DNA of 64,000 nucleotides, taken from assembly GCA_963655255.1 (NCBI GenBank), contig CAVKEB010000009.1, positions 11,975 to 75,974 of the forward strand, given 5' to 3'. Made by a program: the position numbers and the translations under genes. Under the pieces are notes generated by a model. That model was not told where the DNA came from and searched no databases. It saw nothing but the letters and a program-made list of their open reading frames with translations. Below, piece by piece: positions 32,735 through 39,906 of this stretch; the stretch's first letter is position 1; the number at the start of each line of letters is the position of its first letter. Origin of the DNA: CAG-791 sp963655255 (GTDB lineage Bacteria > Bacillota > Clostridia > Lachnospirales > Lachnospiraceae).

Positions 32735-34267
32735 TTATCCCTTTTGCGCATCCTCTTTCAGGATATCCGCAATGATAACGCGCTCATCCATGGGATATTT
32801 TTTCCCTTTGATCTCCTGATAATCCTCATGCCCCTTGCCCGCGAGGACGATGATGTCCCCCGGCTCACCGTGGTGGATGGCATAGGCGATGGCTTCTCTC
32901 CGATCCGGAATCGTGATGTACTTCCCGTCCGTCTTCGAGATTCCGGTCACAATGTCCGCGATGATGTCCATCGGCTCCTCATTCCGCGGATTGTCCGACG
33001 TGATGATGGTAAAATCCGACAGCCTTCCCGAGACCTCGCCCATCTCGAAGCGCCGCACCTTCGACCGGTTTCCGCCGCAGCCGAACAGCGTCACCAGCCG
33101 GTGCGGATGATATTCCTTCAGTGTGGACAGAAGGCTCTCCAATGCCACGGCATTGTGCGCATAGTCGATCATCAGCGTAAACGCGTCGCTGACCTTCACG
33201 AGTTCGATTCTTCCCTTGGCCTTCGCGCCCAGAAGCGCCGTGCGGATGTCCTCCGGCGTTACGCCGAAGTGATGACAGATGGCAATGGCGGCGAGCGCAT
33301 TGTAGACGCTGAACCGTCCCGGCGTCGGCACCTCGCAGGAGAGCTCCACCTCTCCCTTCGTGTCAAACCGGATGCCGAGTTCTCCGGGCTTTTCAATCAG
33401 CTGAAGGTTCTCCGCGTAGAGATCATTCTCCCTGCCAAGGCCGTAGCGCTCCGCCCGGCAGGTGCTGCCCTCCAGAATGCGGCCTGCGTACGGATCGTCC
33501 CCGTTGACAATGCCCAGCCGGCACTGGCGGAACAGAAGGCTCTTGCAGTGCAGATATTCCTCAAAGTCCGCATGCTCGTTGGGTCCGATGTGATCCTCCG
33601 AAAGGTTGGTGAACACACCGATGTCGAACTGAATTCCTGCCGTGCGGTCCAGCTTCAGCGCCTGTGAGGACACCTCCATGACCACCGCCTGCACGCCGTC
33701 ATCCGCCATTTCCTTCAGCGTTCTCTGCAGCACAATGGACTCCGGCGTCGTGTTGTTCGACGGCCGGTGCGTCTCATGCCACGCGGACTCGATGGTTCCG
33801 ATCAGTCCCATATCCACACCGGCTCTTTCCAGAATGGAACGGACGAGATACGTTGTCGTAGTCTTCCCCTTGGTTCCCGTGATGCCGATCATCTTCATTC
33901 TGCGTGCGGGATGCCCGAAGAACGCCGCCGACACCAGCGCCATGCCGCGTCTGGTCGACCGGACGCGGACAATTGCCGGGAGCTTTGACACATCCTGCCC
34001 GTTTGAAGCAAGCTCCAGGGAACGCTCCGAAAGGATCGCCGCCGCGCCGCTTGCAGCCACCTGCGGCGCATAGTCATGTCCGTCCGAATTCGCTCCACGG
34101 ATGGCAAAAAAGAGCATGCCCTCCCCGGCCTTTCTCGAATCATTGGTGATGTCCCGGATCTCGCGGTCCAGAAGAGTCTGTTCCGTCTCCGATCCCTTCT
34201 CCACCGCCTTCCCGTCGGCTGTTTCCAGTTCATAGGCAAGATCTGCCACAAGTTCCCGTAATTTCAT
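32735..34267 (-). CDS. murE: UDP-MurNAc-L-Ala-D-Glu:meso-diaminopimelate ligase MurE
   Basis: MurE adds the third stem-peptide residue to the peptidoglycan precursor in the cytoplasm. The 510 residues contain the ATP site GITGTKGKTTTTYLV (about 127-141), the NTTPES block, the carbamylated-lysine region, and DYAHNAVALESLL. The specificity motif DNPRNEEP is that of meso-DAP ligases, so the wall is probably DAP-type. It sits outside the division cluster, between nagB and priA. Confidence 0.96.
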   Translation of the reverse strand: MKLRELVADLAYELETADGKAVEKGSETEQTLLDREIRDITNDSRKAGEGMLFFAIRGANSDGHDYAPQVAASGAAAILSERSLELASNGQDVSKLPAIVRVRSTRRGMALVSAAFFGHPARRMKMIGITGTKGKTTTTYLVRSILERAGVDMGLIGTIESAWHETHRPSNNTTPESIVLQRTLKEMADDGVQAVVMEVSSQALKLDRTAGIQFDIGVFTNLSEDHIGPNEHADFEEYLHCKSLLFRQCRLGIVNGDDPYAGRILEGSTCRAERYGLGRENDLYAENLQLIEKPGELGIRFDTKGEVELSCEVPTPGRFSVYNALAAIAICHHFGVTPEDIRTALLGAKAKGRIELVKVSDAFTLMIDYAHNAVALESLLSTLKEYHPHRLVTLFGCGGNRSKVRRFEMGEVSGRLSDFTIITSDNPRNEEPMDIIADIVTGISKTDGKYITIPDRREAIAYAIHHGEPGDIIVLAGKGHEDYQEIKGKKYPMDERVIIADILKEDAQKG

Positions 34268-34328
34268 GCTGTCCTTTCCTGACGAAACACGCTTTTGCCG
34301 GATGTTTCGTCACTGCCTGCAGGGCGTT

Positions 34329-35066
34329 TTAGATCAAATTCTTGATTTCTGCGGCTGCATCCTCATCCAGAACCAGTGTAAAATCCGGATGCATCTGGAG
34401 GATGGAGGCCGGAACCTGCGGCTTCACCGGTCCGAAGAAGGACTCCTTCACGATCTCCGCCTTGCCCTTGCCGCTGACCACCATGAGAACCTTTCTGGCC
34501 TTCATGATGGTGCCGACGCCCATCGTGTAGGCCTTTCTCGGAACCTCGTCCTTACTCTTGAAGAAGCGCTTGTTCGCCTCAATCGTGGACTCCTCCAGCT
34601 TGATGCAGTGCGTCCCCGTCGCAAACGAATCCGCCGGCTCATTGAAGCCGATGTGCCCGTCCGGTCCGAGACCCAGGAGCTGCAGGTCGATGCCGCCCGC
34701 CCGCTCAATGATCTCATCGTACTCGCGGCAGGCCTCTTTTGCATCCATATTCGACCCGTCCGGAACATGAATGTTCTCCGGCTTCACATTCACATGGCTG
34801 TGAAAATGCTTGTTCATGAAGTACCAGTAGCTCTGCTCGTTGTCGTGGGAAAGGCCCTGATATTCGTCCAGATTGATGGTCACGACCTCCGAGAAATCGA
34901 TTCTGCCCTTCTCGTAGCGCTTCACCAGATTCTTGTACAGCCCCTCCGGCGAGCTTCCGGTCGCCAGTCCGAGCACGCTGTCCGGCTTCATCAGAACCTG
35001 TGCGAAAATCACATCCGCCGCCCGCTTCGACATTTCATCATAATCCTTGGTTACAACAATTCTCAT
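34329..35066 (-). CDS. nagB: Glucosamine-6-phosphate deaminase
   Basis: NagB converts glucosamine-6-phosphate to fructose-6-phosphate and ammonia. The 245-residue protein has LATGSSPEGLYK, the catalytic NLDEYQGLSHDNEQSYWYFM block, and LLGLGPDGHIGFNEP. Further on are the MGVGTIMKARKVLMVVSG and SILQMHPD regions. The start at 35066 has GGAAGGGG upstream. It follows nagA after 53 nt and together they feed amino sugars into glycolysis. Confidence 0.96.
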   Translation of the reverse strand: MRIVVTKDYDEMSKRAADVIFAQVLMKPDSVLGLATGSSPEGLYKNLVKRYEKGRIDFSEVVTINLDEYQGLSHDNEQSYWYFMNKHFHSHVNVKPENIHVPDGSNMDAKEACREYDEIIERAGGIDLQLLGLGPDGHIGFNEPADSFATGTHCIKLEESTIEANKRFFKSKDEVPRKAYTMGVGTIMKARKVLMVVSGKGKAEIVKESFFGPVKPQVPASILQMHPDFTLVLDEDAAAEIKNLI

Positions 35067-35119
35067 TTTTTCTTTTTTCCCCTTCCTTTTTTCAAGAATA
35101 CCGTTTTTTGTCTTCTTTA

Positions 35120-36274
35120 TCAATTGCGCCGGATTACTTTTCCGTCCTTGACGACCATCCTCGTCCCCAACTTCCCGTCCGCGGACAAAAGAACGACGTT
35201 TCCCTTTTTCCCGGGTTCTATGGAGCCGTACCGGCGTTCCTCATGGATGGCACGCGCCGGATGGATGGTCGCGCAGGCGACTGCCGTTTCCAGCGGAATT
35301 TCCATTGTTTTCACCACGTTCCGGACACAGTCCATCAGGTTGGAGACCGAACCGGCAAGATTCCCCTCCTTGGCAAGCGTGCAGTATTTTCCCTTCTTGA
35401 CAACCGGCTCGCCGCCGAGCTCATATTCCCCGTCCGGCATGCCCGTGCAACGAAGACTGTCGCTGATCAGAATCATCCGGTCCTTTCCCATCATGCGGAA
35501 CGCCGCGCGGACCGCGGCCGGGTGAATATGAATGCCGTCGCAGATGATCTCCGCATTGACCTGCGGGCTGTCCGAGACGGCCCCGACAATGCCGGGTGCC
35601 CGGTGCGAGAGCTCCGTCATCGCATTGTACAGATGCACGGCATGCGAAGCGCCTGCGTCAAAAGCGCGTTTTACCGTCTCATAATCCGCATTGGAATGCG
35701 CGATGGAGACAATCACGCGGTCCTTCACATCCCGGATGTAATTCTCAAAACCGGGATTTTCCTCCGGAGCAAGTCCGATGATCTTAAGAAGCCCCTGGGA
35801 GGCCGTAAGGAACCGGTCCACGGTGCGGGCATCCGCAGGAATGATGTAATCCTCGTTCTGCGCGCCCTTCTTGACGTGGCTGATAAACGGTCCTTCCATG
35901 TTGAAGCCGATCAGGTCCGCTCCCTCGTGCGGCGTCTTCGCAAACTCTGCCCCGACAGAGAGCACCTGCTCCAGGTCCTTTACCGGCAGCGTCAGCGTTG
36001 CCGGGCAGATCGCCGTGATTCCCTCCTCTGCCTCATAGGCGGCAATGGTCTCGAAAGCCTTCTTTGTTCCGTCGCAGACATCCTCCCCCATCGCGCCATG
36101 AAAATGAAGGTCCACCAGTCCCGGAATGGCGTACGCCCCTTTGGCATCAATGACCTCGTGTTCTCCCTCCCGGTTCTCCTTCGTATCCTCTGCAAAAATC
36201 CCGTCCCGGATCACAATAGTGCCCGGGGCGAACTTCTCGTCCGGTCCGTAGACCAGCGCATTTTCAATGATCAT
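35120..36274 (-). CDS. nagA: N-acetylglucosamine-6-phosphate deacetylase
   Basis: NagA removes acetate from GlcNAc-6-phosphate before NagB. The 384 residues show the amidohydrolase metal site GLVDLHFHGAMGEDV (HxH, about 52-66). They also show GFNMEGPFIS, SIAHSNADYETV, HLYNAMTELSHRAPGIVGA, and the catalytic Asp in ILISDSLRCTGMPDGEY. The ribosome site GAGGGAGAATTC precedes the start at 36274. It is the first gene of the long run down to rsgA. Confidence 0.96.
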   Translation of the reverse strand: MIIENALVYGPDEKFAPGTIVIRDGIFAEDTKENREGEHEVIDAKGAYAIPGLVDLHFHGAMGEDVCDGTKKAFETIAAYEAEEGITAICPATLTLPVKDLEQVLSVGAEFAKTPHEGADLIGFNMEGPFISHVKKGAQNEDYIIPADARTVDRFLTASQGLLKIIGLAPEENPGFENYIRDVKDRVIVSIAHSNADYETVKRAFDAGASHAVHLYNAMTELSHRAPGIVGAVSDSPQVNAEIICDGIHIHPAAVRAAFRMMGKDRMILISDSLRCTGMPDGEYELGGEPVVKKGKYCTLAKEGNLAGSVSNLMDCVRNVVKTMEIPLETAVACATIHPARAIHEERRYGSIEPGKKGNVVLLSADGKLGTRMVVKDGKVIRRN

Positions 36275-36768
36275 GAATTCTCCCTCCGCTTGCGTTCAAA
36301 AGGCCCATGACACTCCAAGGCTTTCATTCAAAAGCCTCATGACACTCCGCTGCCTGCTATTTGTGCAGGTGGCGCTTGCACAAATGCCGCTCGGTCCTGC
36401 TCCTGCCTTTTCTCTTATTAAAACACATCCGCCGGGCAAATTGGTGCCGCAGCTTCGAAAGTTCTTACAGAATGTGGCGGATTCGCACATGCTGATTTCA
36501 AGAGTGAGGGACATCCTGATTCCAAGAGCGGAGGGACCGCCCACGGACGCAGAAGATTCGAACTCCGCGGACGCAGAAAAAGAGCACCCGCAAGGCGGAT
36601 GCTCTTTTTCTTCTACTACTTCTTATGAGGGGGGAGATAGTGAGTAAGTAACTATCTTGATTAATACTATAATTTGCAAATGTGTTGAAAGTGTGTCCGT
36701 GGTCTAAGGAATTTCTAAAAAGTCTAAAGCATTTATAAAACATCGCCCTGCACAGGCTCCGCGTTTCG
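36275..36768 (-). other. Non-coding region with short tandem duplications between nagA and the sirtuin gene
   Basis: The 494 nt hold no convincing gene. They contain two copies of a TTCAAAAG-CC-CATGACACTCC unit (about 36295-36316 and 36327-36348) and a 24-nt tandem duplication around CTGATT-CAAGAG-GAGGGA (about 36492-36539). Two GGACGCAGAA blocks lie at about 36545-36580, with a terminator at 36577-36612. On the minus strand a weak promoter-like pair (TTGCAA, 17 nt, GATAGT at about 36677-36650) precedes the terminator. A small RNA or leader is possible but unproven. Confidence 0.5.
36577..36612 (-). terminator. Terminator downstream of the sirtuin gene
   Basis: AAAAAGAGCACCCGC and GCGGATGCTCTTTTT form a stem of about 14 bp with one mismatch around a short loop, with T-runs on both strands. 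It separates the macrodomain-sirtuin pair from nagA. Confidence 0.85.
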
Positions 36769-37695
36769 TTACGGCTGCTCCTGCTGCAATCCTGCTATCA
36801 CATCATTGATATCTGCATCGATACAGACAGAACGCTGCGCGATTTCCTGCGGGCAGCCGGTCTGTCCCTGATTAATGCAGGCATAGACAGCCTTCGGGTT
36901 CTTCACCGTCATCTGCCAGAATGGGTATTTGATGATCACAGGGGTATTGTATCCTACTCCAAGTTCCAGAAACAGTATCTTCTGGCCATCACGGGTACGG
37001 AGAAAGTTCTCGTACCGCTCTGCAGCCCTGTGCCAGCCTTCATCTTCCACGAACTTGTCATCGCAGCGAAGATTCATGGTCACAGGCTTCCCGCAATGAG
37101 GACAGTGTGGAACTAGCTCTGGCGGCACTGTCATTTTCGGCGTTTCGGGCGGGACAAGGGAACCGTCCGATTCCATCGCATATCCTTGCGCTGCAGCCAT
37201 GCTTTTGATGGTTTTCTCGTTATCGAATGTCTCCTGGCAGCACGGACCGCTGCACTGAAAAAGTCCGTAATCCCCCTGCGTATAGAACAGTCTTTTTTTA
37301 TCGAATCCCGCTTTCTGAAAACAGTGATCCACGTTTGTCGTGATGACAAAGTAGTCCTTCTCTGCCACGAGTTTCAGAAGATTCTCATAGGCAGGCACCG
37401 GTGCATTCATATACCGGTTAATGAAAATATAGCGGCTCCAATACGCCCAGAACTCTTCCTGCGTGGGAAACGGATAAAATCCGCCGCTGTACATATCCCG
37501 AATGCCGTACTTCCGGGCAAAGTCGGAGAAATACTCTTCAAACCGCCTGCCCGTGTAGGTAAAACCTGCCGCCGAAGACAGCCCGGACCCGGTGCCGATC
37601 ACCACAGCATCACAGTCTGCGAATGCCGTTTTCAGCCGCTCCATCTGTCCGGAGCAGCTTTTCATAGATTGATTTGTCCAAATCCTTGAAAACAT
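36769..37695 (-). CDS. Class M sirtuin (SirTM-type protein ADP-ribosyltransferase)
   Basis: SirTM proteins use NAD+ to ADP-ribosylate a lipoyl carrier protein (GcvH-L) in bacteria and fungi. This 308-residue protein has the NAD-binding GTGSGLSSAAGFTYTG (about 33-48) and TTNVDHCFQKAGF. The canonical HG catalytic site is replaced by TQGDYGLFQC (Gln for His), a class M trait. Zinc cysteines are in CSGPCC and CPHCGK. The start at 37695 overlaps the macrodomain gene by 86 nt; an ATG at 37665 is an alternative. No gcvH-L or lplA2 is adjacent. Confidence 0.87.
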   Translation of the reverse strand: MFSRIWTNQSMKSCSGQMERLKTAFADCDAVVIGTGSGLSSAAGFTYTGRRFEEYFSDFARKYGIRDMYSGGFYPFPTQEEFWAYWSRYIFINRYMNAPVPAYENLLKLVAEKDYFVITTNVDHCFQKAGFDKKRLFYTQGDYGLFQCSGPCCQETFDNEKTIKSMAAAQGYAMESDGSLVPPETPKMTVPPELVPHCPHCGKPVTMNLRCDDKFVEDEGWHRAAERYENFLRTRDGQKILFLELGVGYNTPVIIKYPFWQMTVKNPKAVYACINQGQTGCPQEIAQRSVCIDADINDVIAGLQQEQP

Positions 37696-38425
37696 TGAAA
37701 ATCACCTTTCTGACACTGGTTGGTTGTTTCAGAAACTCTCTGACCGTCTCTACGGCAATCTCCGCTGCGAACTCATTGGGGAAATGAAACTCCCCCGTGG
37801 AAATGCAGCAGAACGCTACGCTCTCCAAATCATTCCGGGCCGCCAGCTCCAGACAGGAGCGGTAACAGGAAGCCAGCAGCTTCTTGTCTTTTTCCGTCAC
37901 CTGGCCGCGGATCATCGGTCCGACTGTATGAAGTACATACCGGCAGGGCAGATTGAATGCCGGAGTGATTTTGGCCCGCCCGACGGGTTCCGGGCAGCCC
38001 TGCTTTTCCATCAGTTTCTCGCAGGCAAGCCGCAGCTCCATCCCTGCATAAGTGTGAATGGCATTGTCAATGCAGCGATGATTCGGAATATAGCAGCCGG
38101 TCATCCCGCTGTTGGCGGCATTGACAATGGCATCGCATTTCAGCGCGGTGATATCGCCCTGCCAGAGATACAGCCCCGGCTGTACGGGAGTCAGGTCAGC
38201 AGCATCCGTAATGCCTTTTGCGGCGGTTTCACCCTGAAGGTATTCGTCCTGCACGTTCAAAAAGTCTGCCTCAATGCGCCGTGGAGCGCGGATATTCATC
38301 AGTCCTCGCAGGAGCTGACGCTGACTGTCTGCATCCGCCGGAATGTCGATATCCCGGTACTCTGACTGCTCTTTCAGCAGAGACCGAATCAAAAACAAAC
38401 GTTTTTCCGTCTGGTTCATGGTCAA
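37610..38425 (-). CDS. Zinc-dependent macrodomain protein-ADP-ribose hydrolase
   Basis: This 271-residue protein is the expected eraser of the sirtuin's mark. The macrodomain (about 85-265) has GDITALKCDAIVNAANSGMTG, the zinc-binding C/H/C of GCYIPNHRCIDNAIHT that defines Zn-macrodomains, and FNLPCRYVLHTVGP. ISTGEFHFPNEFAAEIAV follows. A helical N-terminal segment precedes the fold, as in SirTM-linked relatives. It overlaps the sirtuin gene, so the two are tightly co-expressed. A TATAAT (38484-38479) lies upstream, back to back with the HxlR gene. Confidence 0.9.
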   Translation of the reverse strand: MTMNQTEKRLFLIRSLLKEQSEYRDIDIPADADSQRQLLRGLMNIRAPRRIEADFLNVQDEYLQGETAAKGITDAADLTPVQPGLYLWQGDITALKCDAIVNAANSGMTGCYIPNHRCIDNAIHTYAGMELRLACEKLMEKQGCPEPVGRAKITPAFNLPCRYVLHTVGPMIRGQVTEKDKKLLASCYRSCLELAARNDLESVAFCCISTGEFHFPNEFAAEIAVETVREFLKQPTSVRKVIFNVFKDLDKSIYEKLLRTDGAAENGIRRL

Positions 38426-38563
38426 AACCTCTTTTCTATGATCTGTCTGAGGGGAGATTGCTTTTTTCTTTCGCTGGTATTATAAAAACACTGTACGTTA
38501 TTTTTGTGAAGCAGGCACTATTTTGTGCTGTAGTTACCAAAAGGAAACGAATGGATGTTTTAA

Positions 38564-38709
38564 GTTCGGCAAAACCGCTGCACTCGAAGATGTCATCAGA
38601 CATCTTCTCCTGCTTAGAGTGCCGCTTGGCGGCACTCTGTATACATAGAGAATTCGCCTTCGTGAAATTCTCTATGGTATCGCGGATTTTGCCTCAGCGA
38701 GGTATAAAT
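38564..38709 (+). repeat. Palindromic dispersed repeat with nested hairpins, leader of the HxlR gene
   Basis: The outer arms GGCAAAACCGC (38568-38578) and GCGGATTTTGCC (38681-38692) are those of the third hairpin of the standard element. The usual 6-nt loop is replaced by about 100 nt with three more stems: GAAGATG/CATCTTC, AGAGTGCCGC/GCGGCACTCT and TAGAGAATT/AATTCTCTA. The end GCGAGGTATAAAT abuts the HxlR ATG at 38710. Confidence 0.85.
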
Positions 38710-39045
38710 ATGGATGAGATAAAAACACAAAAAGATCTTCCCGCCTGCCCGGTAGAAACCACGCTGGCACTGATCGGGAACAAGTGGAAGGTTCTGATCC
38801 TGCGGGACCTGATGCCCGGGACAAAGCGTTTTGGAGAACTGAAAAAATCCGTCGGAAAGGTTTCTCAGAAGGTTTTGACCGTTCAGCTTCGGTCCATGGA
38901 GGAAAGCGGTCTTGTTCACCGCAAGGTCTACGCCGAAGTACCGCCGCGAGTGGAGTATTCGCTGACGGAACTCGGCAGGAGCCTGAAACCGATTCTTGAC
39001 TCTATGCAGATCTGGGGTGAGGAATACAAGAAATCCTCAAAATAA
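38710..39045 (+). CDS. HxlR-family winged-helix transcriptional regulator
   Basis: The 111-residue protein has the HxlR pattern: CPVETTLALIGNKWKVLILRDLM (about 12-34), RFGELKKSVGKVSQKVLTVQLRSMEESGL and VEYSLTELGRSL. A conserved cysteine near the N-terminus (ACPVE) is where redox- and aldehyde-sensing members carry their sensor. It diverges from the macrodomain/sirtuin pair and may control it. An imperfect inverted repeat GTTACC-AAAA-GGAAAC (about 38534-38549) could be its operator. Its Shine-Dalgarno site comes from the preceding palindromic repeat. Confidence 0.9.
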   Translation: MDEIKTQKDLPACPVETTLALIGNKWKVLILRDLMPGTKRFGELKKSVGKVSQKVLTVQLRSMEESGLVHRKVYAEVPPRVEYSLTELGRSLKPILDSMQIWGEEYKKSSK

Positions 39046-39093
39046 AAAGAAAGCCTTTGCCAACGCCCAATCAGACATCAGCAGAGGCTCCGA

Positions 39094-39190
39094 TCATCCG
39101 CAGCATTTCGCATCCCTGATCACAAACTGCAGGCTCTCTCTTCCCTTCCAGGCATTGATTTTCGGCTCGTACGCTACATGGCAATGAGCA
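39094..39190 (-). pseudogene. Duplicated recJ 3'-end fragment
   Basis: This 97-nt stretch matches the true recJ end (39907-40003) with about 9 mismatches and no gaps. It keeps the recJ stop codon at the same place. Read in the recJ frame it ends FVIRDAKCCG, against FVIKDVKCCE in the intact gene, so it is a diverged homologous terminus rather than a fresh copy. The toxin-antitoxin module lies exactly between the two copies. Confidence 0.88.
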
Positions 39191-39231
39191 ATATTACAAT
39201 AATCTCACACCGTCCAAAGTCCTCATGGAGC

Positions 39232-39260
39232 TTGCATTTTGAAAGATTTTTGAGTATTCT
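39232..39260 (+). promoter_or_regulatory. Promoter of the type III antitoxin RNA
   Basis: TTGCAT (39232-39237), a 17-nt spacer and TATTCT (39255-39260) lie just upstream of the repeat units. Transcription would start at about 39267, at the first repeat. Confidence 0.65.
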
Positions 39261-39267
39261 ATGAATG

Positions 39268-39405
39268 AGCTAATGGCTCGTCGGTCATCACGGCCAGAAT
39301 ATGATGAACGTGTATGTTTAGCTTCCGCAAGCGACGGGGTGCTGCAAAGCGTAGAATATCGCTTACGTGTAGAAAGAGCTTGCCGAAAGGTGAGCTCTTC
39401 TTTAT
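39268..39405 (+). ncRNA. Type III antitoxin RNA, two repeats plus terminator
   Basis: Two related units occur in tandem, at 39268-39319 (52 nt) and 39320-39376 (57 nt). Each starts AGCT, has a central CG-CGG block and AGAATAT, and ends ACGTGTA plus five nt. A third AGCTT begins the terminator. The toxin gene follows 16 nt later. Tandem-repeat RNA, terminator, then toxin ORF is the defining layout of type III systems, in which the toxin cuts the RNA into single-repeat pseudoknots that inhibit it. Confidence 0.75.
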
Positions 39406-39406
39406 T
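39375..39406 (+). terminator. Leaky terminator between antitoxin RNA and toxin
   Basis: AGAGCTTGCC (39375-39384) and GGTGAGCTCT (39389-39398) pair over 10 bp, with G-U pairs, around a GAAA tetraloop, followed by TCTTTATTT. Such a partial terminator sets the RNA-to-toxin ratio in type III modules. Confidence 0.8.
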
Positions 39407-39421
39407 TAGAAGGGAACAGCC

Positions 39422-39865
39422 ATGAAACTTGTTACGGTAAACAATGCCCTGCTGCTTAAGTACTGTGGTGATTCTGAAGTGCTTCGCAAATCTACCAGAC
39501 CGTATGTGCTGGTTATCCGCTTAAAATACAAGAATATCAACCATGACTTTGCCGTTCCTATCCGTTCAAATATTCCTGCTTCGGCTCCCAAAAATCAGTA
39601 CTTTGCATTACCGCCTCGCCCACAAACAAGGCCTAAAAATCATCATGGCCTGCACTACATAAAAATGTTTCCTGTTACAAAGCAGTATCTTGTCCGCTAT
39701 CGTGTTGAAGGAAACAGCTTTGCAACTTTGATTCAAAAAATCATTGACAAAAACAGCAGGCAAATTGTTGATGAGTGCCAACAGTATCTTGATTTATACA
39801 GTCAAGGTATCAGGCCTGCTTATTCAACAGATATAGATTATCTTATCGAACAAATCGCCAAATAG
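39422..39865 (+). CDS. Type III toxin-antitoxin endoribonuclease (ToxN/AbiQ superfamily, CptN/TenpN-like)
   Basis: The 147-residue basic protein has the layout of ToxN-type toxins: a VNNALLLKYCG start, then a strand pair RPYVLVIRLKYKNINHDFAVPI as in the family's barrel core. A basic HHGLHYIKMFPV stretch and a helical C-terminus (SFATLIQKIIDKNSRQIVDECQQYLDLY) follow. The site for cutting RNA cannot be assigned from sequence alone. GAAGGGAA precedes the ATG. Codons are more AT-rich than those of the neighbours, and the gene is on the opposite strand to recJ. Family assignment rests on the protein plus the RNA repeats and terminator upstream. Confidence 0.8.
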   Translation: MKLVTVNNALLLKYCGDSEVLRKSTRPYVLVIRLKYKNINHDFAVPIRSNIPASAPKNQYFALPPRPQTRPKNHHGLHYIKMFPVTKQYLVRYRVEGNSFATLIQKIIDKNSRQIVDECQQYLDLYSQGIRPAYSTDIDYLIEQIAK

Positions 39866-39906
39866 CCATCGTCACTTATTTCTGTTTCGTTTTTCACAAA
39901 TTCTGC

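Noticed and set aside
36296..36544. 82-codon minus-strand ORF between the sirtuin gene and nagA
   Set aside because: The frame runs through short tandem duplications, has no clear ribosome site and a composition (many C, R, S) unlike real genes nearby.
36498..36743. 81-codon minus-strand ORF overlapping the terminator
   Set aside because: It reads through a strong terminator hairpin and shows no protein-like features.
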